Positions 34,543 through 44,073 of a DNA stretch of 64,000 nucleotides are shown piece after piece. The stretch spans positions 1 through 64,000 of the forward strand of contig CABJBO010000003.1 in the NCBI GenBank assembly GCA_902363875.1, in the 5' to 3' direction. The DNA is from Coriobacteriaceae bacterium. Its GTDB lineage: Bacteria; Actinomycetota; Coriobacteriia; Coriobacteriales; Coriobacteriaceae. Below the pieces are notes generated by a model. That model worked only from the letters and a program-made list of their open reading frames with translations. It had not been told where the DNA came from and did not search any database. A program made the translations under genes and the position numbers. The first letter of the stretch is position 1; every line of letters begins with the position of its first letter.

Positions 34543-35625
34543 TTACTTCTCCTCAATAAGCTTGTCGACCTCGGCCATAAGCGCGTCGACAATTTGGTCC
34601 TCAGCTACTTTACCAATGATCTGGCCATGCGAAAAGAGCAAGGCCTGACCACGTCCGCAAGCAACGCCCAGGTCGGCATCAGATGCCTCTCCGGGGCCGT
34701 TGACCGCACATCCCATCACGGCGATCGAAAGCGGCGCGGAATAGTTCTTAAGCCGCTCGGTGACCTCCTCGGCGATGGGAATGAGGTTAACCTGGCAGCG
34801 GGCGCACGTGGGGCACGAGACAATCTCGGGACCACGGCGACGCAGGCCCAGCGACTGTAGAATTCCCCAGGCGACCGGCGGCTCCTCAACCGGATCGGCC
34901 GTGAGCGACACACGCATGGTGTCGCCGATACCTTCGGAAAGCAAGATACCCAAGCCTACAGAGCTCTTGATGGTGCCCTGAAGCTTGGTCCCCGCCTCCG
35001 TCACGCCCAGGTGGAGCGGAACATGCGGTATCTCGCGCGACAGGGCGCGATAGGTATCAAGTGTCGTCTGTACGCTATGGGCCTTGGCGGATAGCACGAT
35101 GTTGGTAAACCCACGGTCCTCAAAGTGCCGCACAAAGCGTTCGCTCGACATCACGAGCTTTTCGGGCTGCGTGAGGTCGTCGCGCTCGGCAATATCTTGC
35201 TCAAGCGAGCCCGCGTTCACGCCAATGCGAATCGCGCAGCCCGCGGCACCCGCGGCATCGATGACGGCATCGACCTTAGCCCAATCGCCGATATTGCCGG
35301 GGTTGATGCGCAGCTTAGAGGCACCAGCCTCGACAGCGCCAATGGCAAGCTTATGGTTAAAATGGATATCGGCGACGATTGGCACCGGAGACTCGGCACA
35401 AATCGTGCGAAAGCCCTCGAGCGCAGCCTCGGTAGGCACGCTCACGCGCACGATATCGCAGCCAGCCTGCGCCAACGCGCACACTTGCGCAAGCGTTGCC
35501 TGGGCATCAGCAGTATCGGTGCAGGTCATAGACTGAACCACGACCGGAGCGCCACCACCGATCTGCACGCCGCCCACATGCACGGGGCGCGTCAACTCGC
35601 GAGGCAAAGGATGGGATAAAGACAA
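34543..35625 (-). CDS. ispG: 4-hydroxy-3-methylbut-2-en-1-yl diphosphate synthase (GcpE)
   Basis: A [4Fe-4S] reductase of the MEP pathway that makes HMBPP. Cluster ligands are in CPTCARC and the MGCAVNGPGEA segment; the TIM-barrel part has VQSMTCTDTADA and NPGNIG. I place the start at TTG 35625 (360 residues) since GGGGAG is eight bases upstream; the longer frame covers the rseP end. It follows rseP and precedes proS with no gap; dxr in the same operon supplies the pathway's second step. Confidence 0.95.
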   Translation of the reverse strand: MSLSHPLPRELTRPVHVGGVQIGGGAPVVVQSMTCTDTADAQATLAQVCALAQAGCDIVRVSVPTEAALEGFRTICAESPVPIVADIHFNHKLAIGAVEAGASKLRINPGNIGDWAKVDAVIDAAGAAGCAIRIGVNAGSLEQDIAERDDLTQPEKLVMSSERFVRHFEDRGFTNIVLSAKAHSVQTTLDTYRALSREIPHVPLHLGVTEAGTKLQGTIKSSVGLGILLSEGIGDTMRVSLTADPVEEPPVAWGILQSLGLRRRGPEIVSCPTCARCQVNLIPIAEEVTERLKNYSAPLSIAVMGCAVNGPGEASDADLGVACGRGQALLFSHGQIIGKVAEDQIVDALMAEVDKLIEEK

Positions 35626-35638
35626 TCCAAACACTCCC

Positions 35639-37000
35639 CTACAGAATAAATCGAAGGATGTCGGAACGAAGCATATAGACAAACAGCAGTGCAAAGAGCG
35701 CGATGCCGACATAGCTGACGATTGTCTGCACTTTGAGCGGCAGCTCGCGGCCCGCAATCTTTTGAATGATCTCGATGACCAGCTTACCGCCATCGAGTGG
35801 TGGGATGGGCAGCAGGTTCATAAAGCCAAGCGAGAACGAAATGAGCGCGGCAAACGAGAAGAACGTGACGGGACCGGCAGCAGCTGCCTGCGAGGACATG
35901 ACGCTAATACCCACGATCGAAGAGGACTGATCGAGGATCTCCATCGTATGCTGCGGCTGGAGCAGGCGCATCACGCCATCCGCTGTCTGCACGACATAGG
36001 AGAACGACAGGCGAGCCGAAGTGATGGGGTCTAAACGGACCACCTGCGTAGAGGCATACACACCTAGGCGCTCGTCCTCTTTGAGCGCAACCGTGGTCGA
36101 ATGCTGCTTGCCGTCACGCTCGTACTCGATGGCGATATCGTCCTTACCGGCAGCCTTGCCGATGGCATCGTAGACATCCATCCAAGTGGAACATGAGACA
36201 CCGTCAACCGAAAGGATCGCGTCACCGCCCTCGATACCCGCCTTGGCGGCAATAGACCCCTCGTCAACCTGACCGATCACGTTGGTATCCATCGGCACGG
36301 TGACACCCGCAATGGAATAGATGCTCATAAGGAGCAAAAAACCCGTCAAGATATTGACGATAATGCCCGCGAGCAGCATAAAAGCGCGCTTGAGAAAGCC
36401 TTGGCCAAGATAGGTGTGCGAGCGCTCTTGCGCAAGGAACTCGGCCTCGCCGCACGGCAGCTCCCACACATCGCCCTCGGCAGTCGCATGTTCGCGATCG
36501 AAACGGCGACCATCAAAGGTGGTATAGCCTGCCTTGTCTCGCGGCAACGTCTGATATTTGGTGGGATAGTAGCTCGGCGAGGGCTTCTCCCCTTCCTCAT
36601 ACCAGGGCGCGATGGAGCCCCAGCCCAGCAAAAGGGCGCATGCCTCGAGCACATCCTCCTCGGAAAGCTCGAGCTCGACAGCAAGGTCGGCCACGGTCAC
36701 GCGACCATGACGATAGATAGCCGCGAGCACGCGGTCGGCGCACGAAACATCGGTCGGATCCATACCGCAGATGGCAGCGTAGCCACCCAGCAGCAGCGGG
36801 GTCACGCCAAACTTGGTTCCAATGCGACGCGACGTGTAATGGATGTCAAAGCGGCACGGCAGACCCAAAAAGAACTCGGTCACACGGACGCCGCAGGCGC
36901 GCGCCGCCAAAAAGTGGCCGCCCTCGTGCAAAAACACGAGGACGGAAAGCATCAGCAGGCCCCAAAAGACCGATGAGAGAACGCTCAGAACAGTATCCAT
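35639..37000 (-). CDS. rseP: Site-2 zinc metalloprotease RseP/RasP family
   Basis: A membrane protease that cuts transmembrane segments of anti-sigma factors and signal-peptide remnants. HExxH is HEGGH (25-29) in the first membrane segment; a PDZ domain covers about 235-320; the second metal motif NLLPIPPLDGG lies near the C-terminus. Between about 82 and 190 is a soluble region containing a winged-helix-like stretch (about 87-130), which is not the usual beta-rich linker. ATG 37000 gives 453 residues; its Shine-Dalgarno is distant, so an alternative TTG 37015 is possible. The dxr-rseP-ispG order is common. Confidence 0.93.
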   Translation of the reverse strand: MDTVLSVLSSVFWGLLMLSVLVFLHEGGHFLAARACGVRVTEFFLGLPCRFDIHYTSRRIGTKFGVTPLLLGGYAAICGMDPTDVSCADRVLAAIYRHGRVTVADLAVELELSEEDVLEACALLLGWGSIAPWYEEGEKPSPSYYPTKYQTLPRDKAGYTTFDGRRFDREHATAEGDVWELPCGEAEFLAQERSHTYLGQGFLKRAFMLLAGIIVNILTGFLLLMSIYSIAGVTVPMDTNVIGQVDEGSIAAKAGIEGGDAILSVDGVSCSTWMDVYDAIGKAAGKDDIAIEYERDGKQHSTTVALKEDERLGVYASTQVVRLDPITSARLSFSYVVQTADGVMRLLQPQHTMEILDQSSSIVGISVMSSQAAAAGPVTFFSFAALISFSLGFMNLLPIPPLDGGKLVIEIIQKIAGRELPLKVQTIVSYVGIALFALLFVYMLRSDILRFIL

Positions 37001-37025
37001 AAAACGAAAAAGCAATCCTTATGGG

Positions 37026-38213
37026 TTAGGAACGGGTTGCGGCGAGCACCTGCGCAGCCTTTTCACGCGCCCACGCATCGATGTCGCGAAGCTGCTCAAA
37101 CGAATCGACCACCTGCATATCGTGGGCGTCCATGCAGGATTCCACAATGCGATCGATATCGGTAAAGCTGCAGCCATCGTGCAGGAAGGCATCGACGGCG
37201 ACCTCGTTGGCGGCATTGAGCACGCACGGCATGGTGCCACCCGTCTTGCCGGCACGCTCGGCCAGTGCCAGACAGCGGAAGGTATCCATGTCGGCAGCAT
37301 CAAACGTGAGCTGCCCCAGCTCGCGGAAATCGATACGAGGCGCCGGAGTATCCCAACGCTCGGGATACGAGAACGCGAACTGGATGGGAATACGCATGTC
37401 GGATGCACCGAGATGCGCCATCACGGAGCCGTCGGCGAACTCGACCATAGAGTGAATCTTGGACTGACGCTGCACGACCACGTTAATGAAATCGAGGTCG
37501 CAGTTAAACAGATGCATGGCCTCAATGCGCTCCAGGCCCTTGTTCATGAGGGTGGCGGAGTCAATGGTGATCTTGGCACCCATGGCCCACGTGGGATGCG
37601 CGAGGGCATCGGCACGCGTCACGCGATCGAGCTCGTCGCGCGTGCGGCCAAAGAACGGACCGCCCGAGCAGGTGAGCCAAATGCAGTGGGCCTCGCGCGG
37701 GTTCTCCCCCAGATAGCACTGGTAGATGGCGGAATGCTCAGAGTCGACCGGAATAAGCTGGCCCGGTTGCGCCAACGGCATAAGCAAGTCGCCACCGACG
37801 ACGAGGGACTCCTTGTTAGCAAGGGCAAGGCGCTTATTCGAGGTCAAGGCCGCATGGCTCGCCTCGAGACCGGCGGCGCCCACAATAGCGACGAGCACGC
37901 AGTCGACATCGTCGCGACGCGCGAGCTCGCAAACCGCCTGCGCGCCAACGCCGAGCTGTGTGCCCTCGGGCAACTCCTGCAGCACGGCGTCATCGCCATG
38001 AGCGACATCGGCAACGGCAACCGCCGGAACCGAGAACTCGCGGGCAGCGGCAACGAGCTCCGAGGTGCTGGAATTAACGGACAGCGCCGTCACCTGCAGG
38101 CGATCGGCATGCTGGCGGCACACATCGAGCGCCTGGGTGCCGATAGAGCCCGTACAACCCAGGATGGCAACGCGAAGGCGTCCATCGGGGCCATACGTCG
38201 TCTGGAAGGACAT
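37026..38213 (-). CDS. dxr: 1-deoxy-D-xylulose 5-phosphate reductoisomerase
   Basis: Converts DXP to MEP with NADPH and a divalent metal, the first committed step of the MEP isoprenoid pathway. The NADPH site GCTGSIGTQALDV is at 19-31; ANKESLV, the metal and substrate residues in PVDSEHSA and TIDSATLMNKGLE, and the C-terminal helical domain are present. The 395 residues are normal. ATG 38213 overlaps the cdsA stop by one base (TAATG) with GGAGG upstream. Confidence 0.96.
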   Translation of the reverse strand: MSFQTTYGPDGRLRVAILGCTGSIGTQALDVCRQHADRLQVTALSVNSSTSELVAAAREFSVPAVAVADVAHGDDAVLQELPEGTQLGVGAQAVCELARRDDVDCVLVAIVGAAGLEASHAALTSNKRLALANKESLVVGGDLLMPLAQPGQLIPVDSEHSAIYQCYLGENPREAHCIWLTCSGGPFFGRTRDELDRVTRADALAHPTWAMGAKITIDSATLMNKGLERIEAMHLFNCDLDFINVVVQRQSKIHSMVEFADGSVMAHLGASDMRIPIQFAFSYPERWDTPAPRIDFRELGQLTFDAADMDTFRCLALAERAGKTGGTMPCVLNAANEVAVDAFLHDGCSFTDIDRIVESCMDAHDMQVVDSFEQLRDIDAWAREKAAQVLAATRS

Positions 38214-39112
38214 TACAGCACGCCTCCGATCATCAGCAACAGCTGTGCGGTGATGCAGCCAAAGATAAGCGAGTCGCTACGGTCGAGCATGCCGCCATGG
38301 CCCGGGATAAGGTTGCCGGAATCCTTGACGCCCACACCGCGCTTGATGCGTGACTCGATAAGGTCGCCGATAACGCCTAGGACGGACACGACCACGCCGC
38401 ACAGCAGCGCATAGGGCAGGCTGAGCTTGTAGAAGTGCGTCGCCCACAGGATGAGCCAAATCAAAACCGAGCCCAGGATGCCACCGACAAACCCCTCCCA
38501 GCTCTTTTTGGGAGAGATCTTGGGGACCATCTTGTGCTTGCCGATACGGCTTCCCACGATGTAGGCAAACGAATCGGAGACCCAAAGGGACGCGCAAACG
38601 CCCACCGAAAGCAGGGCGCCGGCAAAACCGGGCACGGCATCGCGCAGCAACACGATAGCCGACAGCATAAAGCCAGTGTAGATGGGACCCATGAGCGTCA
38701 CGGCCACATCAGAGATACGGGTACGCGGCGACCAGACATACCAAATGCCCACAGCGAGCATCAGGGCAAAAAGCAGGGCATTTAGCAACATCGAATCGCC
38801 CAACGCCGACAGCGGAAAGAGTACGGCGGCAGCGATACCCATACGCTCGTTAGCCATCTTGCCATCGAGCCTCGTCATACGGAAAAACTCATAGCAGCAC
38901 AGACCGCTCATAACAGAAACAAAGATGGCCGTAGGGACGATACCCAAAACCAGACACAGGATAAAGACGACGGCGTAGACGATACCGGCGGCGGCCCGGG
39001 TGATAAAGCCCGCAAGCCACGAACCGGTGCCATTCTTTGCTGCAGGCGCTCCCGCAGCGGCAGCCTTGCGCTCAGAGGTCTTGGGAGCAGTTGCCTTGGG
39101 ACGATCGGACAC
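38213..39112 (-). CDS. cdsA: Phosphatidate cytidylyltransferase
   Basis: Makes CDP-diacylglycerol from CTP and phosphatidic acid, the branch point of phospholipid synthesis. About eight membrane segments follow an Ala/Lys-rich cytoplasmic N-terminus (about 1-35). The signature near the C-terminus (GDLIESRIKRGVGVKDSG and PGHGGMLDRSDS) is complete. The 299 residues are typical. GTG 39112 follows GAGGAGG and is two bases from the uppS stop. Confidence 0.95.
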   Translation of the reverse strand: MSDRPKATAPKTSERKAAAAGAPAAKNGTGSWLAGFITRAAAGIVYAVVFILCLVLGIVPTAIFVSVMSGLCCYEFFRMTRLDGKMANERMGIAAAVLFPLSALGDSMLLNALLFALMLAVGIWYVWSPRTRISDVAVTLMGPIYTGFMLSAIVLLRDAVPGFAGALLSVGVCASLWVSDSFAYIVGSRIGKHKMVPKISPKKSWEGFVGGILGSVLIWLILWATHFYKLSLPYALLCGVVVSVLGVIGDLIESRIKRGVGVKDSGNLIPGHGGMLDRSDSLIFGCITAQLLLMIGGVL

Positions 39113-39114
39113 GA

Positions 39115-39909
39115 TTAAGCCTCCTCGGTCTTGCTCAGACCACCAAACCTACGGTCACGGCCCTGATAGGCCAAAATGGCGTCGACAAGGCCCCAACGAT
39201 CAAAGTCGGGCCAATAGGTATCGGTGACGTAGAATTCGGAATAAGCCACCTGCCACAGCAGATAGTTCGAAAGGCGCAGCTCACCAGAAGTGCGAATCAC
39301 AAGCTCAGGATCGGGAAGGCCGGCGGTATAGAGGTGGGAAGCCACCATGTCGTCATCAATTGCGGCAGGATCGATCTTACCGGCGGCAGCGTCGGATGCG
39401 ATCTGACGGACAGCGCGGGTAATCTCGGCACGCGCGCCGTAGTTGACGGCAAGCGCCAGCGTCATACCGGTGTGATCGGCGCACTCGGCAAGACCGCGCT
39501 CAAAAACGTCGCGAGTCTTCTTGGGCAGCGCGGAAATGTCACCCAAAAAGCCTACGCGCACATTTTCGCGCTTCAGAAGCGGCAGCTCGTCGATAAACGT
39601 CTTGGCAAACAGGTGCATCAGAACGTTGACTTCGTGCTGCGGTCGATTCCAGTTTTCGGTCGAAAATGCATACGCCGAAAGCACGTCGACGCCCAGGCGC
39701 ACGCAGGCGGTAATGATCTCGCGCAGCGAGACGATACCCGCCTTGTGGCCCTCAGTGCGCGCAAGACCGCGCGACGTGGCCCAACGACCGTTGCCGTCCA
39801 TGATGCACGAGATATGGTGCGGAATGTTATTGAGGTCAAGGTCGGAAAAACCGACGCCCGCAGGGGCGTCGGCAAAGTACTCGACCAGTTTATGCTCGTC
39901 GTATTGCAC
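39115..39909 (-). CDS. uppS: Undecaprenyl diphosphate synthase
   Basis: A cis-prenyltransferase that makes the C55 lipid carrier for cell-wall synthesis. The catalytic P-loop-like motif DGNGRWA is at 38-44, followed by GH (His at 54), FSTENW and the C-terminal RTSGELRLSNYLLWQ with ELYF-like FYV. The 264 residues fit the bacterial homodimer. GTG 39909 is one base from the frr stop. A shorter-chain relative cannot be ruled out, but as the only copy here it fits uppS next to cdsA. Confidence 0.94.
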   Translation of the reverse strand: MQYDEHKLVEYFADAPAGVGFSDLDLNNIPHHISCIMDGNGRWATSRGLARTEGHKAGIVSLREIITACVRLGVDVLSAYAFSTENWNRPQHEVNVLMHLFAKTFIDELPLLKRENVRVGFLGDISALPKKTRDVFERGLAECADHTGMTLALAVNYGARAEITRAVRQIASDAAAGKIDPAAIDDDMVASHLYTAGLPDPELVIRTSGELRLSNYLLWQVAYSEFYVTDTYWPDFDRWGLVDAILAYQGRDRRFGGLSKTEEA

Positions 39910-39910
39910 C

Positions 39911-40447
39911 TTAGATCTCCATGACCTCGGCTTCTTTTTCCTTCAGAAGCTCCTCGACCTTGGCGACATACTCATCGGTGTGCTTCTGGACCTTGGCCTG
40001 CTCGCGACGGACATCGTCCTCGGTGAGCTCCTCATCGCGCTCGAGCTTGTTGTTGAAGTCGCGACGGATGTTACGGATAGACACCTTGGCCTGCTCGGCG
40101 TACTCGCGGCACTCCTTGACGAGCTCGCGACGGCGCTCCTCGGTGGGAGCCGGGAACGGCAGACGAACGACGGTGCCATCGGAGTTGGGGGTAATACCCA
40201 GATCGGAAGCGCCGATGGCCTTGACGATAGCATTGATGAGCGCCTTGTCCCACGGCTCGATGAGCAGCATGTGGGCCTCGGGGGTCTTGACGGCGGCAAC
40301 CTGCGTGACCGGCGTGGGAACACCGTAATAATCGACGGTGATGTCGGACAGAATGTTGGCATTGGCGCGGCCGGTACGGACCTTGGAGAAGTTATGCTTG
40401 AGGGACTCGAGCGACTTGTCCATGTGGGCGGTGATGTTCTCTGCCAT
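39911..40447 (-). CDS. frr: Ribosome recycling factor
   Basis: With EF-G it splits the post-termination ribosome. The 178 residues (usual length about 185) form the three-helix bundle and tRNA-like domain; conserved parts are SLKHNFSKVRTGRA, DYYGVPTPVTQVA and the hinge NSDGTVVRLPFPAPTEERRRELVK. ATG 40447 follows AGGAGGATT and is two bases from the pyrH stop, the near-universal pyrH-frr pair. Confidence 0.97.
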   Translation of the reverse strand: MAENITAHMDKSLESLKHNFSKVRTGRANANILSDITVDYYGVPTPVTQVAAVKTPEAHMLLIEPWDKALINAIVKAIGASDLGITPNSDGTVVRLPFPAPTEERRRELVKECREYAEQAKVSIRNIRRDFNNKLERDEELTEDDVRREQAKVQKHTDEYVAKVEELLKEKEAEVMEI

Positions 40448-40449
40448 GC

Positions 40450-41172
40450 TTAATCCTCCTGATAGACGAGCGTGCCGACGGGCTCACCCGAAAGCGCGCG
40501 CTTGACGGTGTCCTCGCCATCGATGTTGAGGACCAAAATCGGCATACGGTTATCCTGGCACAGTGCCGTAGCCGTGGAATCCATAACCTGCAGACCACGG
40601 ACGAGAACCTCGTGATAGGTAATCTTGTCAAAACGGACGGCATCGGCGCACTTGACGGGATCCTTGTCGTAGATGCCGTCAACCTTGGTGGCTTTAATCA
40701 GAATCTCGGCGCCGATCTCGCACGCACGAAGAGCCGCGGCGGTGTCGGTCGTAAAGTACGGATTGCCCGAACCGGCGGCAAAAATAACGACGTTGCCCTT
40801 GGAAAGGTGGTTGATGGCGCGACGGCGAATATAGGGCTCGCAGATCTCGTTCATCTGGATAGCGCTCATCACACGGCAGGGAACGTCGTTATGCTCGAAA
40901 GCATCCTGCAGGGCGAGCGCGTTCATAACGGTCGCGAGCATGCCCATGTAGTCGGCCTGAGCACGCTCCATGCCACCGGCAGCGCCTGCCATGCCGCGGA
41001 AAATATTGCCGCCGCCGACAACGACGCCGACCTCATGGCCAACGGCGAGCAGCTCCTTGACCTGCTTGGCAAGATGATCGGTAACCTTGGGGTCGATGCC
41101 ATATTGGCCGTCGCCCATCAGCGCTTCGCCGGAAAGCTTAAGAAGCACTCGTTTATATCGGATGTCGGACAA
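40450..41172 (-). CDS. pyrH: Uridylate kinase
   Basis: Phosphorylates UMP to UDP; the bacterial hexameric enzyme is unrelated to eukaryotic UMP kinases and belongs to the amino acid kinase fold. LKLSGEAL (12-19), the GGGNIFRG loop (about 53-60), [11 protein letters not shown] and [12 protein letters not shown] are present. The 240 residues are normal. The start is TTG 41172 with AGGAGG upstream. A hairpin GGCTCT/AGAGCC (41213-41228) and A/T-rich DNA before it may hold the promoter, as the tsf terminator lies further upstream. It links the pyr operon product to UTP supply. Confidence 0.96.
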   Translation of the reverse strand: MSDIRYKRVLLKLSGEALMGDGQYGIDPKVTDHLAKQVKELLAVGHEVGVVVGGGNIFRGMAGAAGGMERAQADYMGMLATVMNALALQDAFEHNDVPCRVMSAIQMNEICEPYIRRRAINHLSKGNVVIFAAGSGNPYFTTDTAAALRACEIGAEILIKATKVDGIYDKDPVKCADAVRFDKITYHEVLVRGLQVMDSTATALCQDNRMPILVLNIDGEDTVKRALSGEPVGTLVYQED

Positions 41173-41231
41173 AGCGATCCTCCTTTAATTAGACTCTCAA
41201 TATGATATCAAAGGCTCTGATAAGAGCCATG

Positions 41232-41266
41232 AAAAAGCAGGCTGTGAGTAAAACCCACAGCCTGCT
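41232..41266 (-). terminator. Rho-independent terminator of rpsB-tsf
   Basis: AGCAGGCTGTG (41236-41246) pairs with CACAGCCTGCT (41256-41266). On the minus strand five Ts follow (41232-41236). It separates tsf from pyrH. Confidence 0.88.
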
Positions 41267-41289
41267 CATTACCAGCTACAAGAGCTTAT

Positions 41290-42159
41290 TTACTCGCCAC
41301 GGACCAGACGGTCAAAGGCAACGACGGTAATGGTGTCGCCGAGCTCCTTGGAGACCTGCTCAGCGTACTTCTTGATGGTGAGGGAGCTGTCCTTGATGAA
41401 CTCCTGCTCGGTGAGCACGGACTGCTTGTAGAACTTCTCCAGACGGCCAACAGCCATCTTCTCCTGGATAGCCTCGGGCTTGCCGGACTCGGCAGCCTGG
41501 GCCATGTAGATCTGCTTCTCGTGCTCGACGGTCTCGCCCGGAACCTGATCGCGGGTAGCGCAGATCGGGGCGACGGCGGCAACCTGAAGGGCAACGTCGT
41601 GAGCGAAGGTCTTGAAGGACTCAGCCTGAGCGGTCTCGGCCTTCTCGAAGGCGAACTCGACGAGGACGCCGATCTTACCACCCATGTGGATGTAAGAAGC
41701 GAGCGCGCCGTTCTCGGCCTTGCGGGCAGCGAAGCGGGAGATCTTCATGTTCTCGCCCATGATGTGAATCATCTCGGTGAGCTCGGAGGAAACGGTCTCC
41801 TCGCCCATCGGCTTCTCGAGCAGAGCGTCGACGTCAGCAGGCTCGGTGGTAGCGACAACCTCAGCGACCTTAGAAGCAAAGCCGGTGAACTTGGCGTTGG
41901 AGCCAACGAAGTCGGTCTCGCAGGAGAGCTCGAGCAGAGCACCGGTCTTGCCATCCTCGGAGACGAACGCGGCGACAGCGCCCTCGTTGGTCTCACGGCC
42001 AGCCTTCTTGGCAGCCTTGGCAAGACCGTTCTTACGCAGAACGTCGACAGCGGCGTCCATGTCGCCGTCAGCCTCGACGAGAGCCTTCTTGCACTCCATC
42101 ATCGGGGAGTCGGTCATCTCGCGGAGCTGCTTGACCATAGCGGCGGTAATCTGGGCCAT
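41290..42159 (-). CDS. tsf: Elongation factor Ts
   Basis: The nucleotide exchange factor for EF-Tu. The 289 residues have the UBA-like N-terminal domain with REMTDSPMMECKKALVEADGD split over its conserved helix, the core motif SCETDFV and a dimerisation domain. ATG 42159 follows AAAGGAAC; five more residues upstream are unlikely. It is 45 bases after rpsB, the standard rpsB-tsf operon. Confidence 0.97.
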   Translation of the reverse strand: MAQITAAMVKQLREMTDSPMMECKKALVEADGDMDAAVDVLRKNGLAKAAKKAGRETNEGAVAAFVSEDGKTGALLELSCETDFVGSNAKFTGFASKVAEVVATTEPADVDALLEKPMGEETVSSELTEMIHIMGENMKISRFAARKAENGALASYIHMGGKIGVLVEFAFEKAETAQAESFKTFAHDVALQVAAVAPICATRDQVPGETVEHEKQIYMAQAAESGKPEAIQEKMAVGRLEKFYKQSVLTEQEFIKDSSLTIKKYAEQVSKELGDTITVVAFDRLVRGE

Positions 42160-42204
42160 TGTGGTTCCTTTCAAAGAGATGAAAAAGAATTAACTAAGAC
42201 TGAT

Positions 42205-42933
42205 TTACTCGGCCTTGGGCTCAGCGGCCATCTCGGCCTCGGAGACCTGCTCCTTGCCGGAGCCAGCGAGGCAGGCGTCAGCCATGAGCTCGCACATAAG
42301 GGTGACAGCAGAGATAGCGTCATCGTTGCAGGGGATGCCGTACTCGACCTCGTCGGGATCGGAGTTGGTGTCGATCAGAGCGACGACGGGGATGTTCAGG
42401 CGCTGAGCCTCCTTGATGGCGTTCTCCTCGCGCTTGGTGTCGATGACGAAGAGAGCCTGGGGCAGACCCTTCATGTCGCGGGCACCACCGAGGTTGGTCT
42501 GGAGCTTGGTGAGCTCCTTGCCGAGCACAGCCTGCTCCTTCTTGGGGAGCACTGCCATGCGGCCGTCCTCGACCATGGCCTCGAGCTCCTCCATGCGGTT
42601 GATGCGGGAGCGGATGGTGACGAAGTTGGTCAGCATGCCGCCGAGCCAACGCTGGTTGATGTAAGGCATGTTGGCGCGCTCAGCAGCGTTCTTGACGGCC
42701 TCCTGAGCCTGCTTCTTGGTGCCGACGAACAGCACGTTGCCGCCCTTGGCGACGTTCTTGACGAAGGTGTAGGCCTGGTCGGCGTCGAGGATGGTCTGCT
42801 TGAGGTCGAGGATGTAGATGCCGTTGCGCTCACCGAAGATGAACGGCTTCATCTTGGGGTTCCAACGACGGGTCTGGTGACCGAAGTGGCAGCCGGCCTC
42901 GAGCAGGGTGCGGATATTAATCTTGGTAGCCAT
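42205..42933 (-). CDS. rpsB: 30S ribosomal protein S2
   Basis: A late-assembling small-subunit protein at the head-body neck. The 242 residues carry [32 protein letters not shown] and the [15 protein letters not shown] end with an acidic tail. ATG 42933 follows CAGGAGG. It has its own strong promoter about 140 bases upstream and a long leader that may serve for S2 autoregulation. Confidence 0.97.
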   Translation of the reverse strand: MATKINIRTLLEAGCHFGHQTRRWNPKMKPFIFGERNGIYILDLKQTILDADQAYTFVKNVAKGGNVLFVGTKKQAQEAVKNAAERANMPYINQRWLGGMLTNFVTIRSRINRMEELEAMVEDGRMAVLPKKEQAVLGKELTKLQTNLGGARDMKGLPQALFVIDTKREENAIKEAQRLNIPVVALIDTNSDPDEVEYGIPCNDDAISAVTLMCELMADACLAGSGKEQVSEAEMAAEPKAE

Positions 42934-43074
42934 GTTAAACCTCCTGTGGTTTGCCTCCGCGCGGGGTCATCCTCCAAAACCAACCCGGACATGTGCTACC
43001 AAAGCCCGGGCACCACGGTATGAAGTAGCCGCGCGTGCGTGATAAAAACCTGTTGCCGTGAAGCAACCCGATGA

Positions 43075-43103
43075 ATGATAGCAGGAATGCATCTTCCTGC
43101 CAA
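43075..43103 (-). promoter_or_regulatory. rpsB-tsf promoter
   Basis: On the minus strand TTGGCA (43098-43103) and TATCAT (43075-43080) are exactly 17 bases apart. The leader from about 43068 to 42934 can form GTTGC/GGCAAC and other GC-rich hairpins. Confidence 0.75.
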
Positions 43104-43152
43104 CCCGCAATCAAAACCACACACCTGAGCGCGGCGCGGGACGTCCCAGCCA

Positions 43153-44073
43153 CTATTCGCCGCGGGGATGGGCTTGAGCCACAGCCCGCTTAAGCCGATC
43201 GGGTGTGAGATGCGTGTAGATCTGCGTCGTGGACAGGCTCGCATGGCCCAGCAGCTCTTGAACCGAGCGCAGGTCCGCACCGCCCTCGAGCAAGTCGGTC
43301 GCAAAGGTATGGCGCATCGCATGCGGGGCGATGTCGGCAGGTATGCCGGCGAGCGTCGCCAGCGTATGAAACCGCCGCCTGAGCATGGCGGCACTCATGC
43401 GATTACCGCGCGCCGATATAAGCAGCGGATGCGGCCCGGTAACGGGGTCACGACGCTTTGCCTGAGCGAGCAACTCCGGCCTTCCCTCCTCAATATAGAG
43501 ACGCGTCGCCTCGAGCGCACGACGATACAGAGGGACGATACGTTCTTTGCTCCCCTTGCCCCACAGGCGCAGCGTGCGTTCGGACCACGCAATGGACTCC
43601 ACATTGAGTGCTGCGAGCTCAGAGATACGGGCGCCCGAGGCATAGAGCAGCTCGAGCATCGCCGCATCGCGCAGTCCCGCGGGTGTTGAGGTATCAGGCG
43701 TCTTGAGAAGCGCCTCCACCTGTTGGGTCGTCAGCACACCGGGTAGATCGCGCGGGAGCTTGGGCGAGGAAATTGCCGAGACCACATCGCCCTCCACGAC
43801 CCCCTCGGCAGCCATCCATCGATAGAGCGATCGGATAGCCGACAGATGCGCCGCAAGCGTTCGGGGAGCCACCTGCTCACGCGAAAGCTCGGCAAGATAG
43901 CGACGAATGGTGCGCACGTCGGCAGCGAAAGCATCGATATCCTCGCGCTCGCACCAGGCAGCAAAGCGCTCCAGCCTCGAGCCATAGGCCGTCACCGTAT
44001 TGGGAGAAAGCCCCTCGACACGTGCGATATAGGCGATAAACGAGTCGACGGTGTCGTACAGGTCAAAGGCTAT
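43153..44073 (-). CDS. xerC: Tyrosine recombinase XerC with apparent non-canonical start
   Basis: A site-specific recombinase for dif-type chromosome dimer resolution. Catalytic residues are visible: Arg in ASGARISEL, Lys in GKGSKERIV, His and Arg in HAMRHTFAT, His in GHASLSTTQ and Tyr in QIYTHL. The N-terminal SAM-like domain is complete only if translation begins near 44073, giving 306 residues, the family length. Between the in-frame stop at 44119-44121 and GTG 43995 there is no ATG, GTG or TTG; an ATA at 44073 is nine bases after GGAGG and overlaps the trmFO stop as ATAG. If GTG 43995 is used, 26 residues of the core-binding domain are lost. The dprA-trmFO-xerC order supports xerC over xerD. 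Confidence 0.85.
   Translation of the reverse strand: MAFDLYDTVDSFIAYIARVEGLSPNTVTAYGSRLERFAAWCEREDIDAFAADVRTIRRYLAELSREQVAPRTLAAHLSAIRSLYRWMAAEGVVEGDVVSAISSPKLPRDLPGVLTTQQVEALLKTPDTSTPAGLRDAAMLELLYASGARISELAALNVESIAWSERTLRLWGKGSKERIVPLYRRALEATRLYIEEGRPELLAQAKRRDPVTGPHPLLISARGNRMSAAMLRRRFHTLATLAGIPADIAPHAMRHTFATDLLEGGADLRSVQELLGHASLSTTQIYTHLTPDRLKRAVAQAHPRGE

Noticed and set aside
34543..34560. T-box or separate promoter before proS
   Set aside because: proS abuts ispG with no intergenic space.
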